Assembly: GCF_029318635.1 (NCBI RefSeq)
Contig: NZ_CP119676.1
Span: 1,425,001-1,489,000, forward strand
DNA: 64,000 nt
Source: Varunaivibrio sulfuroxidans
GTDB taxonomy: Bacteria; Pseudomonadota; Alphaproteobacteria; Rhodospirillales; Magnetovibrionaceae
Direction of reading: 5' to 3'
The position numbers and the translations under genes were made by a program. This document shows positions 45,479-54,706 of the stretch, in pieces. Every line of letters begins with the position of its first letter. The first letter of the stretch is position 1. The notes under the pieces were generated by a model that made no database searches, had not been told where the DNA came from, and worked only from the letters and a program-made list of their open reading frames with translations.

Positions 45479-47187
45479 GGCTCCGCCCTCTCGTTTTCGA
45501 AAGATGTCCGTTCAAAAGACGCCCGGGCCGGCGAAAAGACGGTGCGCACCAGCGCGCCGCCGTCGTCATCCACCGCCTCGATGCTGCCGCCTTGATCGCT
45601 GACCACTTGGCGAGCCAGCGCGAGGCCGATTCCAGAACGTCGCCGCGTTCGCACCCAGCCCGAATAAAACGCCTCGAACGCCTTAATGCGCTGCCCCTCG
45701 GCGAAGCCCGGTCCGCTGTCCTTGATCTCCAGCGCCACCGACCCATCCGACAACGCCCGAGTCACGATGCGCACCTCGCGGCCGGAGCCGCCCGGCTCTT
45801 TCACGGCAAGGACGGCATTGTCGAGCAGATGCCTGACCAACAATCTGAGACCGTTGGGCCGCCCCGGCACATTGGGCAGAACGCGGGCCGGACGCCAATC
45901 GACGGAGATCCCCTCCTTGATGATGGTTTCGATCGATACGTCGAGCACATCGCGAATGATCTCGTTGAGGTTGACCGGCATTTCCGGCTCGTCCTCGATA
46001 TCCGGCATCGCCGCCTTCAGGCGCGCCAGCGCGTCGCGCCCGGCCCCCAGAACATCGCCCAAGGTCGCCAACACGCCGGCGTCGGCGCCGCCCTGCCGCT
46101 CCAACATATTGGCCGCCGCCGCCATGACGTTGAGCGGACCTTGAAACTGATATATCGCGCCGGACAAAATCTCACGGACGCTTTCCGCGGTCTGACGTTC
46201 GGCCATCAACGCCCGCACCGCGCCGGTGCGCACCTGCTCGTACTGGCGGCGCTGGGCGGTAATATCGCTTAACACCAGCAACAATCCGGTGTCGGCGGAG
46301 GCGAGGAAGTACGACTCCGCCTTTTCATCCAACGCGCCGACCCACGAGGCGGAACACGAAAACCATCGTGGCTCGCACCCTTCGGGGGCGATATGCACCT
46401 CGACCCCACCGACATCGCCGCCCTTGATCAGATCGCCCAACGCGTTCAAGATCAGCGGCGCGGGGGCGACGTCGCCGCAGTCGCGCTGCAGATTGCGGTA
46501 GGCGGCATTGGCGAAGGCGACTTCGAACGCGCCGTCGAGCAGGACGACGACGACCGGCGCATGGGCCAGCGCCGATTCGATCAACGCCCCCTGGTTACGC
46601 ACCTTGCGCGACAGACTATGCATCTCGCTGACATCGCGGTGCATGCCTAAATAATGGCTAATCGCGCCGTCCTCGCGCCTAACCGGAACCACGGTGAGTT
46701 CCGCCAAGTAACGCCCGCCGTCCTTGCGCTTGTTGACTAGGCGCCCCGTCCAGGTTCGCCCCTCGGTGATCGTGGACCACAAGTCCCGGTACACCGTTTG
46801 CGGGGTCGCTTTATAGGACAGGATCGATTCGTTTTTACCCATCACATCGGCCAGGGCATAGCCGCTGACGTTCACGAACGCCGGATTGACGTACAGGATA
46901 TTGGCGTGGGCGTCGGTAACGGAAATCGCCGTCGGCACGTTTTCAACGACGCGGCGAAAAACCTCAAGGGGGACGTCTCCGCCGATATCGCGGTTAATAT
47001 CCCCCAACAACGCCAAAACCGCGGCGGGCGTCCCTTCCGGCGGCGCATCCAACAGGCGCGACAACTGCACCGTCGCGCTGCCCGGCGTCGTTCCCCCCGG
47101 CTGCGCCCTGCTCTGCGCTTCGGCGCCTTTCCCGTCAGCCACAACATCACCTCTTCGAACGGACCCGATCATCGGGGCGTCGCACAT
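45475..47187 (-). CDS. nifL: NifL-type redox/nitrogen-sensing anti-activator of NifA
   Basis: The 570-residue protein has two PAS domains (about 75-190, with [24 protein letters not shown], and 200-320), an H-like region ([20 protein letters not shown]) and a C-terminal GHKL ATPase-like domain with [16 protein letters not shown] and [17 protein letters not shown]. This is the NifL layout, where PAS1 binds FAD. The likely phosphorylatable histidine position appears to be Tyr, consistent with NifL not being a true kinase. Frames starting at 47268 or 47229 would cover the sigma-54 promoter, so I chose the ATG at 47187, whose Shine-Dalgarno is poor. Confidence 0.88.
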   Translation of the reverse strand: MCDAPMIGSVRRGDVVADGKGAEAQSRAQPGGTTPGSATVQLSRLLDAPPEGTPAAVLALLGDINRDIGGDVPLEVFRRVVENVPTAISVTDAHANILYVNPAFVNVSGYALADVMGKNESILSYKATPQTVYRDLWSTITEGRTWTGRLVNKRKDGGRYLAELTVVPVRREDGAISHYLGMHRDVSEMHSLSRKVRNQGALIESALAHAPVVVVLLDGAFEVAFANAAYRNLQRDCGDVAPAPLILNALGDLIKGGDVGGVEVHIAPEGCEPRWFSCSASWVGALDEKAESYFLASADTGLLLVLSDITAQRRQYEQVRTGAVRALMAERQTAESVREILSGAIYQFQGPLNVMAAAANMLERQGGADAGVLATLGDVLGAGRDALARLKAAMPDIEDEPEMPVNLNEIIRDVLDVSIETIIKEGISVDWRPARVLPNVPGRPNGLRLLVRHLLDNAVLAVKEPGGSGREVRIVTRALSDGSVALEIKDSGPGFAEGQRIKAFEAFYSGWVRTRRRSGIGLALARQVVSDQGGSIEAVDDDGGALVRTVFSPARASFERTSFENERAEP

Positions 47188-47217
47188 GCTCCGGGTTGAT
47201 TCGCCCCATGAAAACAA

Positions 47218-47233
47218 TGCAAGGGTCATGCCG
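47218..47233 (-). promoter_or_regulatory. Sigma-54 promoter of nifLA
   Basis: On the minus strand the sequence is CGGCATGACCCTTGCA, which keeps GG at -24 and TTGCA at -12 with one mismatch at the first base. It lies 30 bp before the chosen nifL ATG. Confidence 0.72.
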
Positions 47234-47290
47234 AAAGCCGCCAAGAGTTCCCCGCCATCTCCCGCCACGCGATGGACGCCTTCTTTTCGT

Positions 47291-47306
47291 TGTGAGATTC
47301 ACGACA
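47291..47306. promoter_or_regulatory. NifA site 1 in the nifLA/rnf spacer
   Basis: The sequence is TGT-GAGATTCACG-ACA, 57 bp from the nifL -24 element and 98 bp from the rnfA -24 element. Confidence 0.82.
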
Positions 47307-47330
47307 GCCTTTCACGCCCCCTATGTCCCG

Positions 47331-47346
47331 TGTCGGCTTTACGACA
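47331..47346. promoter_or_regulatory. NifA site 2 in the nifLA/rnf spacer
   Basis: The sequence is TGT-CGGCTTTACG-ACA, with extended dyad TGTCG...CGACA, 58 bp upstream of the rnfA -24 element. Confidence 0.85.
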
Positions 47347-47404
47347 TGGAACCTTGTGGTGAAAAATTGGGCAATTCCGCGCAATCGCGCACCGCGGGCG
47401 ACGT

Positions 47405-47420
47405 TGGTACGGTTGATGCA
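47405..47420 (+). promoter_or_regulatory. Sigma-54 promoter of rnf operon
   Basis: The sequence is TGGTACGGTTGATGCA, which keeps GG-N10-GC, with ATGCA in place of TTGCA. It lies 79 bp before the rnfA ATG. Confidence 0.72.
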
Positions 47421-47499
47421 TCCATGCAAGGTGATCCGTGCATCTCCCCACGCCTCATCCCGGGAAGAGCGAGCGGATGAAGTTAAGGAGTATTCCGCG

Positions 47500-48078
47500 A
47501 TGGCCGACTATATTTTACTGCTCATCGGCGCAACCCTCGTCAACAATGTGGTCCTGGTGCGTTTTTTGGGATTATGCCCGTTCATGGGCGTGTCCAACAA
47601 GGTCGATGCCGCCATCGGCATGGGACTGGCGACGACGTTCGTTCTCACGCTGGCCGCCGTCGCAGGATGGGCGATCGAGCATTTTATCCTGGTTCCGCTG
47701 GGGGTCGGTTATCTGCGCATCATGTCCTTTATCCTGGTCATCGCCGCAGTGGTGCAGTTCACCGAAATGGTCATCCGCAAAATATCGCCGGCGCTGTACC
47801 AAGTGTTGGGCATTTTCCTGCCCCTGATCACCACCAACTGCGCGGTCCTCGGGGTCGCCCTGATCAACGTGCAGCAAAAAAATAGCTTCATCGAAAGCCT
47901 GCTGTTCGGTTTCGGATCCTCCTTGGGATTCACCCTGGTGATGGCCGTCTTTGCCGGCATGCGCGAACGGATGGCCCTGGCCGATATTCCCGAGGCCTTT
48001 TCCGGGGCTCCGATCAGCTTCATCACCGCGGGGTTGCTCTCGCTTGCGTTCATGGGCTTTTCCGGTTTGGCGTCGTAA
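47500..48078 (+). CDS. rnfA: Rnf complex membrane subunit RnfA
   Basis: RnfA is one of the two inverted-topology membrane subunits of the Rnf complex, which uses ion-motive force to reduce ferredoxin. The 192-residue protein has six membrane segments and the conserved [20 protein letters not shown] and [14 protein letters not shown] blocks with intramembrane cysteines. The ATG at 47500 follows AAGGAG; the longer frame crosses the promoter. It is first of rnfABCDGEH. Confidence 0.96.
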   Translation: MADYILLLIGATLVNNVVLVRFLGLCPFMGVSNKVDAAIGMGLATTFVLTLAAVAGWAIEHFILVPLGVGYLRIMSFILVIAAVVQFTEMVIRKISPALYQVLGIFLPLITTNCAVLGVALINVQQKNSFIESLLFGFGSSLGFTLVMAVFAGMRERMALADIPEAFSGAPISFITAGLLSLAFMGFSGLAS

Positions 48079-48098
48079 ATCACTTAGAGGAGGAAAGG

Positions 48099-48632
48099 AT
48101 GCTCAACGCCGTATTCAGTTTGACCGCAATGGGACTGACCTTGGGTTTTCTTCTTGGGTTGGCGGCGAAGTATTTGCGCGTCGAAGGCAACCCCCTGGGC
48201 GAGGAAATCGAAAAAATGATGCCCGGCTCGCAATGCGGCCAGTGCGGTTTTCCCGGTTGCTCTCCCGCCGCCCAGGCCCTGGCCGAGGGTAAGGTCGATG
48301 TGACGTTGTGCCCCCCCGGCGGACGCACCCTGGCGGCCCAATTGGCGGAGAAATTAGGCGTCGTTCTGGACCTGTCGTCAGTCGAGGATCAGGTTCCGCA
48401 AATCGCTTTCGTCAACGAGGATTTATGCATCGGATGCACCAAATGTTTCAAGAAATGCCCGACCGACGCCCTAATGGGGGCCTCGCGGCAAATTCACATC
48501 GTCATCCAAGAGGCCTGCACCGGTTGCGGCAAGTGCGTCGATATTTGCCCTACCGAATGCCTGCGCCTGCGCCCCGTTCCCCAGACCATGCAGACCTGGT
48601 ATTGGCCCAAACCCCTTGAGAGGGCGGCATGA
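48099..48632 (+). CDS. rnfB: Rnf complex Fe-S subunit RnfB
   Basis: The 177-residue protein has an N-terminal membrane anchor, the CGQCGFPGC cluster motif and two [4Fe-4S] motifs, CIGCTKCFKKCP and CTGCGKCVDICP. RnfB passes electrons towards the ferredoxin partner. It follows rnfA by 20 bp with AGAGGAGG before the start. Confidence 0.95.
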   Translation: MLNAVFSLTAMGLTLGFLLGLAAKYLRVEGNPLGEEIEKMMPGSQCGQCGFPGCSPAAQALAEGKVDVTLCPPGGRTLAAQLAEKLGVVLDLSSVEDQVPQIAFVNEDLCIGCTKCFKKCPTDALMGASRQIHIVIQEACTGCGKCVDICPTECLRLRPVPQTMQTWYWPKPLERAA

Positions 48633-48657
48633 CCGACACACACGAGGATAGCACATT

Positions 48658-50178
48658 ATGGGCATAGTCTGGACACGGGGACGGTGGTTCCGTATTCGCG
48701 GCGGCGTCCACCCCGAAGACCATAAAAACCTCAGCGCCGAAAAGCCGATCGCGACGTTGCCCATGCCCGATCGGCTCTACATCCCCCTGCAACAGCATAT
48801 CGGCGCCCCCGCCGAAGCCGTCGTAAAAATCGGCGACCGCGTTAAGAAAGGTCAACTTCTCGGTCGCGCCCAGGGTCGGGTGTCGGCCCCCGTGCACGCC
48901 CCGACGTCGGGCGAAATCGTCGCCATCGGACGCCACCCGGCGCCCCACCCATCGGGCCTGCCGATCCGCACGATCACTCTTGCCGCCGACGGTCGGGACG
49001 AATGGGGCTCCTTGCCCCCGCCCCTCGATCCCCGCCGCGCCAACCCCGAGGACATCGCCCGGCGGGTCGGCGATTGCGGCATCGTCGGCATGGGTGGAGC
49101 GACCTTCCCCAGCGCGGTAAAGTTGAACCTCCGCGAACGCTACGCCCTTAAAACCTTGGTCATCAACGGGGCCGAATGCGAGCCGTACTTGACCTGCGAC
49201 GACCGCCTGATGCGCGAACATGGGGCCGAGGTGCTGGATGGCGTTGACGCCATGCGCCGCGCTCTGGGGGCCGCCGACGCCATCGTCGCGATCGAGAACA
49301 ACAAGCCCCAAGCGATCGACGCCATGAGTTTGGCGGCAAGGGCATTTTCCCATATCCGCATCGTCGCCGTGCCGGCGCGTTATCCGATGGGATCGGAAAA
49401 ACATCTGGTGCACGCCCTGACCGGACGCGAGACTCCGGCGCGCGGCCTGACCGCCGATATCGGCGTCGTCGTGCATAATGCGGCGACGGCGTTCGCCGTC
49501 CACGAAGCGGTGCGCCATGGCCGCCCCCTGATCCGCCGCGTCGTCACCATCAGCGGCGAAGCGATCAAGACGCCGGCCAACCTGTGGGCGCCCATCGGAA
49601 CCCGAATCGCCGAGTTGATCGCCTTCACGGGTGGGCTGACCCAAGATGCGCCGCGCCTGCTGCTGGGCGGCCCGATGATGGGCGCGCCCCTGGCCGACAC
49701 CGCCACACCCATCGTCAAGGCCAGCGGCGGCGTTCTCGCCCTGGACCAAGGCACGAAGGCGAGCCCCGAGACACGCGCGTGCATCCGCTGCGCACGCTGC
49801 GTCGATGCCTGCCCATCGGGATTAATGCCCCTCGAAATGGTCCTGCGTATCCGCAAAGAAGACTTGCAGAGCGCGGTCGCCTACGGACTTCTCGATTGCG
49901 TCGGCTGCGGGGCATGCGCCTACACTTGTCCCTCTAAAATTCCCCTCGTGCAATATTTTAACTACGCCAAGGGACGGATGGCCGTCGAACAGCGCGAAGC
50001 GCACAGAAACACCGAAATAAAGCGCCTGGTCGAGGCCCGCGCCGAGCGGATGGAGCGCCTCGCCAGAGCCAAGAAGGAAGCCCTCGCCAAACGCATGGCG
50101 GCGCGTAAAAAGACGCAAAACACCGCCGCCCGGGGGGCGTCCGATGCGCCCGCCGAACCCCGGAAGGTCGGCGCATGA
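48658..50178 (+). CDS. rnfC: Rnf complex NADH-binding subunit RnfC
   Basis: RnfC is the peripheral subunit that binds NADH and FMN. The 506-residue protein has VGMGGATFPSAVKL, INGAECEPYLTCDDRLMREH and two [4Fe-4S] motifs, CIRCARCVDACP and CVGCGACAYTCP. The C-terminal tail is basic and helical (about 440-506). It overlaps rnfD by 4 bp. Confidence 0.95.
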   Translation: MGIVWTRGRWFRIRGGVHPEDHKNLSAEKPIATLPMPDRLYIPLQQHIGAPAEAVVKIGDRVKKGQLLGRAQGRVSAPVHAPTSGEIVAIGRHPAPHPSGLPIRTITLAADGRDEWGSLPPPLDPRRANPEDIARRVGDCGIVGMGGATFPSAVKLNLRERYALKTLVINGAECEPYLTCDDRLMREHGAEVLDGVDAMRRALGAADAIVAIENNKPQAIDAMSLAARAFSHIRIVAVPARYPMGSEKHLVHALTGRETPARGLTADIGVVVHNAATAFAVHEAVRHGRPLIRRVVTISGEAIKTPANLWAPIGTRIAELIAFTGGLTQDAPRLLLGGPMMGAPLADTATPIVKASGGVLALDQGTKASPETRACIRCARCVDACPSGLMPLEMVLRIRKEDLQSAVAYGLLDCVGCGACAYTCPSKIPLVQYFNYAKGRMAVEQREAHRNTEIKRLVEARAERMERLARAKKEALAKRMAARKKTQNTAARGASDAPAEPRKVGA

Positions 50179-51254
50179 GCACGGCGTTTCTCAAAAGCGG
50201 CCCCTTCCTGCACGGCAAGGCCAGCACATCGACGTCGATGGCCCTGGTTTTGATCGCCCTGATCCCGACGACGGGGTACGGCATTTTCCTGTTCGGCCGG
50301 CCCGCGCTCTTGCTGTGCGCGGTGACCATGGTCTCGGCGCTAATTTTCGAGGCGCTTTGCGTCGCGGCGATGCGCCGCCCCGTCCTGCCCTGCCTGATGG
50401 ATGGGTCGGCCCTGTTGACCGGTGTGTTATTGGTGTTGTCGTTGCCGCCGTGGGCGCCGTGGTGGATCGGGGTGCTGGGCTCGGCGCTGGCGATCGTCGT
50501 CGCCAAACAGATCTTCGGCGGCCTCGGCCAAAACGTCTTCAACCCGGCGATGATGGCCCGGGTGGCGTTGCTGATTTCGTTCCCCCTCGACATGACGACT
50601 TTCGTCAAACCCTTGGGCCTGACCGATCCCGGCGCGCCCGGATGGCTCGACAGCCTGCGCATTACCTTCATGCCCCAGCCGGCGTTTTTCGACGCCGTCA
50701 GCAGCGCCTCGGTGCTGGGCCACATTCGCACCGAAACCGGACGCGGCGTTTCCGTCGCCGATGCGCTGTCGTCGCTGCCCGACCTGAACGCCATGTTCTT
50801 CGGTCACACCGCGGGCAGCCTGGGTGAAACGTCGGCGGCGCTGATCCTTTTGGGTGGCCTGTTCTTGTTGGCGACCCGCGTCATCCGCTGGCACATCCCG
50901 CTCGCCATGATCGCCACCATCGCCGCCTTCGCGGCGACTTTTCACGCCATCGACCCCAAGGTCTATTCCTCCGCCACCGTCCACGTGCTGTCCGGAGCGA
51001 CGATGATGGGGGCGTTTTTCATCGCCACCGATCCCGTCACCTCACCGTCGAGCACCCGAGGGCGCATCGTCTTCGCCATCGGCTGCGGCGCGTTGACCTA
51101 CATCATTCGCACCTGGGGCGGCTTCCCCGAAGGGATCGCCTTCGCGGTCCTGTTGATGAATGCGCTGACGCCGCTGATCGACCGTTATCTGCGCCCACGC
51201 ATCCATGGGCGCACCCGCAAGGGCGCGGCGATCACCGTGGAGAAGCGCGCATGA
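50175..51254 (+). CDS. rnfD: Rnf complex membrane flavoprotein RnfD
   Basis: The 359-residue protein has about nine membrane segments and the flavinylation motif in VLSGATMMGAFFIATDPVTSP, whose threonine carries covalent FMN after ApbE action. FGGLGQNVFNPAMMARV is the conserved early block. It overlaps rnfC and rnfG by 4 bp each. Confidence 0.95.
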   Translation: MSTAFLKSGPFLHGKASTSTSMALVLIALIPTTGYGIFLFGRPALLLCAVTMVSALIFEALCVAAMRRPVLPCLMDGSALLTGVLLVLSLPPWAPWWIGVLGSALAIVVAKQIFGGLGQNVFNPAMMARVALLISFPLDMTTFVKPLGLTDPGAPGWLDSLRITFMPQPAFFDAVSSASVLGHIRTETGRGVSVADALSSLPDLNAMFFGHTAGSLGETSAALILLGGLFLLATRVIRWHIPLAMIATIAAFAATFHAIDPKVYSSATVHVLSGATMMGAFFIATDPVTSPSSTRGRIVFAIGCGALTYIIRTWGGFPEGIAFAVLLMNALTPLIDRYLRPRIHGRTRKGAAITVEKRA

Positions 51255-51913
51255 ACGCGGACAACGATAAAAAACAGCCTCGAAAAAAAGGATTTTACAT
51301 CCACGCCCTTTTGCTGGGCGGCTTCGCCCTGGTCGCCTCGGGCCTTCTGGCCGCGGCCGACCGGTTCAGCGCCCCGGCCATCGCCCAACGCCAGACCGAG
51401 GATCTGCAACGTTCCTTGGGTCAGGTTTTGCCTCCGAGGGGGCACGACAACGACCCCGCCGAGGACACGATCATGCTGCCCGGCCCGGACGGCAAGCCCC
51501 TGACCGTCTATCAGGCCAAGAGAGACGGTCGGGTGGTCGCCGTCGCCTTTCGCATTTCCGGCGAGGGCTACGGTGGCCCGATCAAGCTGGTGATGGGCAT
51601 CGATAAGAGCGGTCGGATTCTCGGAGTGCGCGTGCTCGCCCACAACGAGACGCCGGGCCTGGGCGACAACATCGAGACCAGCAAAAGTTCTTGGATATTG
51701 GGCTTTTCCGGACTGTCGTTCGTCAAACTCCCCAAAGAAAAATGGAAAGTCAAAAAGGACGGCGGCGCCTTCGATCAATTCAGCGGCGCCACCATCACGC
51801 CGCGCGCCGTGGTGTTGACGGTCAAGAACGCCCTCGCCTTTTTCAACGCTCACAAGGCGGCGATGCTTGCCCCCGCCGCGCCGACGTCCCCGCCCGAAAA
51901 AGGAAAAGGATAA
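51251..51913 (+). CDS. rnfG: Rnf complex flavoprotein RnfG
   Basis: The 220-residue protein has an N-terminal membrane anchor (about 14-35) and a periplasmic FMN-binding domain. The flavin attachment motif is in FDQFSGATITPRAVV. NETPGLGDNIE is also conserved. It is the second Rnf target for the ApbE encoded at 21274-22311. Confidence 0.95.
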   Translation: MNADNDKKQPRKKGFYIHALLLGGFALVASGLLAAADRFSAPAIAQRQTEDLQRSLGQVLPPRGHDNDPAEDTIMLPGPDGKPLTVYQAKRDGRVVAVAFRISGEGYGGPIKLVMGIDKSGRILGVRVLAHNETPGLGDNIETSKSSWILGFSGLSFVKLPKEKWKVKKDGGAFDQFSGATITPRAVVLTVKNALAFFNAHKAAMLAPAAPTSPPEKGKG

Positions 51914-51917
51914 CCCC

Positions 51918-52622
51918 ATGAGCGCCGTAAGCTCCGTTCCTTCCCCGTGGAAAATCACCGCCGACGGATTGTGGCGCAACAATATCGTCTTCTCGCAAAA
52001 ACTGTCGCTATGCCCCTTGATGGCCGTCACCGCAGGGGCGACCAACGGCTTGGGCATGGGTCTGGCGACCACCGCCGTGTTGGTGGTCTCCAACGCCCTG
52101 ATCGCCGCCCTGAGACCCCTGATCACCGATGAAATCCGCATCCCCGTGTTCGTCCTCGTGATCGCCGCCCTCGTTTCGGCGGTCGATATGGCGATGAACG
52201 CCTGGGTTCATACGCTGTATCAGGTCTTGGGGTTGTTCATTCCCCTGATCGTCACCAACTGCGCCATTTTTGGACGCGCCGAGGCGTTCGCCTTCCGCCA
52301 GCCGGTGTGGGCGGCGGCCTTGGATGGCCTGATGATGGGATTGGGCATGACCCTGGCTCTGGTCGCCGTCGGGTTCGTACGCGAAATCCTGGGCAAGGGC
52401 ACCTTGTTCGCCAACGCCGCCACTTTCCTAGGACAACCGTTCTCCTTCCTGCAAGTGACGGTTATCCCCCATTATTCCGGCTTCCTTCTTTTCGTCCTGC
52501 CGCCCGGCGGATTTCTCGCACTCGGTTTTCTCCTCGCCTTAAAACGCGCCCTTGAGGGCCGCCGCCGTCAATCCGATCAAGCCGGATGCGCGCCCGGCGC
52601 GCACGCGCACGGTACGGCCTAA
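51918..52622 (+). CDS. rnfE: Rnf complex membrane subunit RnfE
   Basis: The 234-residue RnfA paralogue has six membrane helices and the pair GLWRNNIVFSQKLSLCPLMAVT and IPLIVTNCAIFGRAEAFA. The ATG at 51918 is 4 bp after rnfG. Its C-terminal tail is short and hydrophilic. Confidence 0.95.
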   Translation: MSAVSSVPSPWKITADGLWRNNIVFSQKLSLCPLMAVTAGATNGLGMGLATTAVLVVSNALIAALRPLITDEIRIPVFVLVIAALVSAVDMAMNAWVHTLYQVLGLFIPLIVTNCAIFGRAEAFAFRQPVWAAALDGLMMGLGMTLALVAVGFVREILGKGTLFANAATFLGQPFSFLQVTVIPHYSGFLLFVLPPGGFLALGFLLALKRALEGRRRQSDQAGCAPGAHAHGTA

Positions 52623-52659
52623 ACCGGCGCACAACATCATCCACGGAGGTTCCCTCGCC

Positions 52660-52947
52660 ATGCATGTCGGCGTTTCCTACGGTCAATCCTTCCGCCAAGT
52701 CTGGATCAAACTCGACGTGCCCGACGGCAGCACGGTCGGCGAGGCGATCGTCCGCTCGGGCATTCTCCAAAAATTCCCCGAGATCGACCTCAACACGCAA
52801 AAAGTCGGTATCTTCGGCAAAATCACCAAACTCGACGCCCTCCTGGAGGAGGGCGCGCGCGTCGAAATTTACCGCCCCATCACCGCCGATCCCGAGGAGG
52901 TCGAACGCAGGGATCGCGATAAGGCGACCGGAGAAATATCCAAATAA
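52660..52947 (+). CDS. rnfH: RnfH, ubiquitin-fold protein
   Basis: The 95-residue protein has the RnfH beta-grasp fold: VSYGQSFRQVWIKLDVPDGSTVGEAI, KVGIFGKITKLDALLEEGARVEIYRPI. The ATG at 52660 has GGAGG upstream; the frame above is unsupported. RnfH ends the rnf operon here as in Azotobacter and Rhodobacter. Its biochemical role is unclear. Confidence 0.92.
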   Translation: MHVGVSYGQSFRQVWIKLDVPDGSTVGEAIVRSGILQKFPEIDLNTQKVGIFGKITKLDALLEEGARVEIYRPITADPEEVERRDRDKATGEISK

Positions 52948-53409
52948 TCGCGCCGTGAGGCGAGACGCCATGATTCGGGGCCGAAAGCTTCGGCGATTTC
53001 ACCCCACAAATTGATTAAAAATTAGCCATTTAATAAAATTGCTTGATTTTTAATCAATTTGTGGGGTAACCCGTGGCCGCCCCACGCGGATTCTGCGCGG
53101 CCAAAAACCACAAAAAGGCGCGTCGCCCCCGCGCGAAGAAACGTCCCGAAGAGATACACAGCCTTGAGACGCGGAAAAAATGAAGACAATCTTAATTCAT
53201 AAAAAATATTTAAAATCAAAAGAGTAGATCGATATTGCTTCTTTTTTCCCGATACCTTTGACGGCAAAAACAGACAAATCCTTCGAATTGCAATAAAACT
53301 GTCACCAACAAGCGCGATAGATACGGGGACCTTGTCACCTTGGGTGCAGGGGGTTTGGTTTGGGGGGGGCTCCCCCGCCATGTCTTAGGGATGAGAAAGG
53401 AAACCTCTC
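52948..53409. other. 462-bp gap between rnfH and pstS
   Basis: The left part holds a small hairpin (52981-52993) and a long perfect inverted repeat (53001-53067). The middle is AT-rich, unlike the surrounding DNA. The right part must contain the pstS promoter. No coding sequence is supported. Confidence 0.7.
53001..53067. repeat. 22-bp perfect inverted repeat
   Basis: The arms at 53001-53022 and 53046-53067 are exact reverse complements (ACCCCACAAATTGATT... at the left arm) around a 23-nt loop. They lie 54 bp after rnfH. In RNA this is a very stable stem without a clear U tract. It may stop transcription at the island edge or be the trace of a small mobile element. Confidence 0.9.
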
Positions 53410-54465
53410 GTGAACTTGTTGAATTCGAATTTCGTGCGCGCCGCCGCCGTCGTCGTGGGCGTCGCGGCTAGCGCCACCATCGCACACGCCGGCCAGATTT
53501 CGGGCGCCGGCGCCACCTTCCCCTATCCGATCTACGCCAAGTGGGCTCAGGCCTACCAAGCAAAAACCGGAATGGGCCTGAACTATCAGTCGATCGGTTC
53601 CGGCGGTGGCATCAAACAGATCCAGGCCAAGACCGTGACCTTCGGCGCTTCGGACAAGCCCTTGAAGTCCGATGTGCTGGATAAATACGGTCTTGCTCAG
53701 TTCCCGATGATCATGGGCGGCATCGTGCCGATCGTGAACGTCGAAGGCATCAAGCCGGGTGAATTGGTGATCGACGGCGAGACCCTCGCCAACATTTTCC
53801 TGGGCAAAATTTCGAAATGGAACGATCCCGAAATCGCCGCAATCAACCCCGGCGTTAACTTGCCGTCCAAGTCAATCGCGGTCGTTCACCGCTCCGACGG
53901 TTCGGGCACCACGTTTAACTTCACCAACTACCTGAATAAGGTCAGCAGCAGCTGGAAGAGCACCGTCGGTTCCGACACTTCCGTTCAATGGCCCGTCGGC
54001 ATCGGCGCCAAGGGCAACGAAGGCGTCGCCAACATGGTCAAGCAGACCGGCGACTCGATCGGTTACGTCGAGTATGCCTACGCCAAGCAGAACGCGCTGT
54101 CCTACACCAAGATGAAAAACAAAGAAGGCCACGTCGTCGCCCCGACCAGCGACGCCTTTCAGGCCGCCGCCGCCAACGCCGACTGGGCGCATGCCCCCGG
54201 TTACCGTCTGATCCTGACCGACCAGCCCGGCGCCGGAAGCTGGCCGATCACCGCGGCGAGCTTCATTTTGATGTACAAAAAGCCGGTTGACGACAAGGCC
54301 TCCTCGGAAGCCCTGAAGTTTTTCGAATGGGCCTACCACAACGGCGGCGACGCCGCGGCGTCTCTGGATTACATCCCGATGCCCATGAGCGTCGTCAAAA
54401 TGGTCGAAGATACCTGGCAGAAAGACATCAAGGACAGCCACGGCAAAGCGCTCGCGTTTCGCTAA
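53410..54465 (+). CDS. pstS: Phosphate-binding protein PstS
   Basis: PstS is the periplasmic phosphate receptor of the high-affinity Pst system. The 351-residue protein starts with GTG and has a signal peptide ending near AHA. Phosphate-binding blocks are [37 protein letters not shown] and [16 protein letters not shown]. It is followed by a strong terminator, so pstCAB is expressed at a lower level or from a second signal. Confidence 0.95.
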   Translation: MNLLNSNFVRAAAVVVGVAASATIAHAGQISGAGATFPYPIYAKWAQAYQAKTGMGLNYQSIGSGGGIKQIQAKTVTFGASDKPLKSDVLDKYGLAQFPMIMGGIVPIVNVEGIKPGELVIDGETLANIFLGKISKWNDPEIAAINPGVNLPSKSIAVVHRSDGSGTTFNFTNYLNKVSSSWKSTVGSDTSVQWPVGIGAKGNEGVANMVKQTGDSIGYVEYAYAKQNALSYTKMKNKEGHVVAPTSDAFQAAAANADWAHAPGYRLILTDQPGAGSWPITAASFILMYKKPVDDKASSEALKFFEWAYHNGGDAAASLDYIPMPMSVVKMVEDTWQKDIKDSHGKALAFR

Positions 54466-54522
54466 GGCGTAGGTCTTGTCCGGCGGGGCTTATGGTGTCT
54501 TTCCGCCGGACCATGCACGAGG

Positions 54523-54563
54523 GACTGAGTGCGGGCGCGGATACGTCCGCACTCAGTCTTTTT
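54523..54563 (+). terminator. Intrinsic terminator after pstS
   Basis: GACTGAGTGCGG (54523-54534) pairs with CCGCACTCAGTC (54547-54558) and is followed by TTTTT. It probably attenuates read-through from pstS into pstC. Confidence 0.92.
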
Positions 54564-54661
54564 GCAAAGGGCCGCTCCCTCCGAGGGGCTTTTTGCAAAA
54601 AGATTTTAAGACCCCGCCGAATTGGCGGAAAACAGACCTTGCGTCAAGAGAGGGAATCCTC

Positions 54662-54706
54662 ATGATAACACGCGAGATAACACGCAAAATAGGATCGAAC
54701 GCATGA
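54662..54706 (+). CDS. Possible 14-codon leader peptide before pstC
   Basis: A short frame encoding [14 protein letters not shown] starts 7 bp after AGAGGG, and its TGA overlaps the pstC ATG (ATGA). It contains the direct repeat GATAACACGC twice. It could couple translation into pstC; expression is unproven. Confidence 0.4.
   Translation: MITREITRKIGSNA

Larger units (their letters stand above)
47188..47499. other. Divergent nifLA / rnf control region
   Basis: This 312-bp gap holds a minus-strand sigma-54 element for nifL (47218-47233), two NifA sites (47291-47306, 47331-47346) and a plus-strand sigma-54 element for rnfA (47405-47420). The two activator sites are 40 bp apart, roughly four helical turns. 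No coding sequence is supported here. Confidence 0.8.

Noticed and set aside
48550..49749. 399-codon minus-strand open frame over rnfC
   Set aside because: It is an antisense shadow of rnfC.
53295..53340. Possible Pho box before pstS
   Set aside because: Only isolated TGTCAC words occur; there are no paired 7-bp direct repeats at 11-bp spacing.
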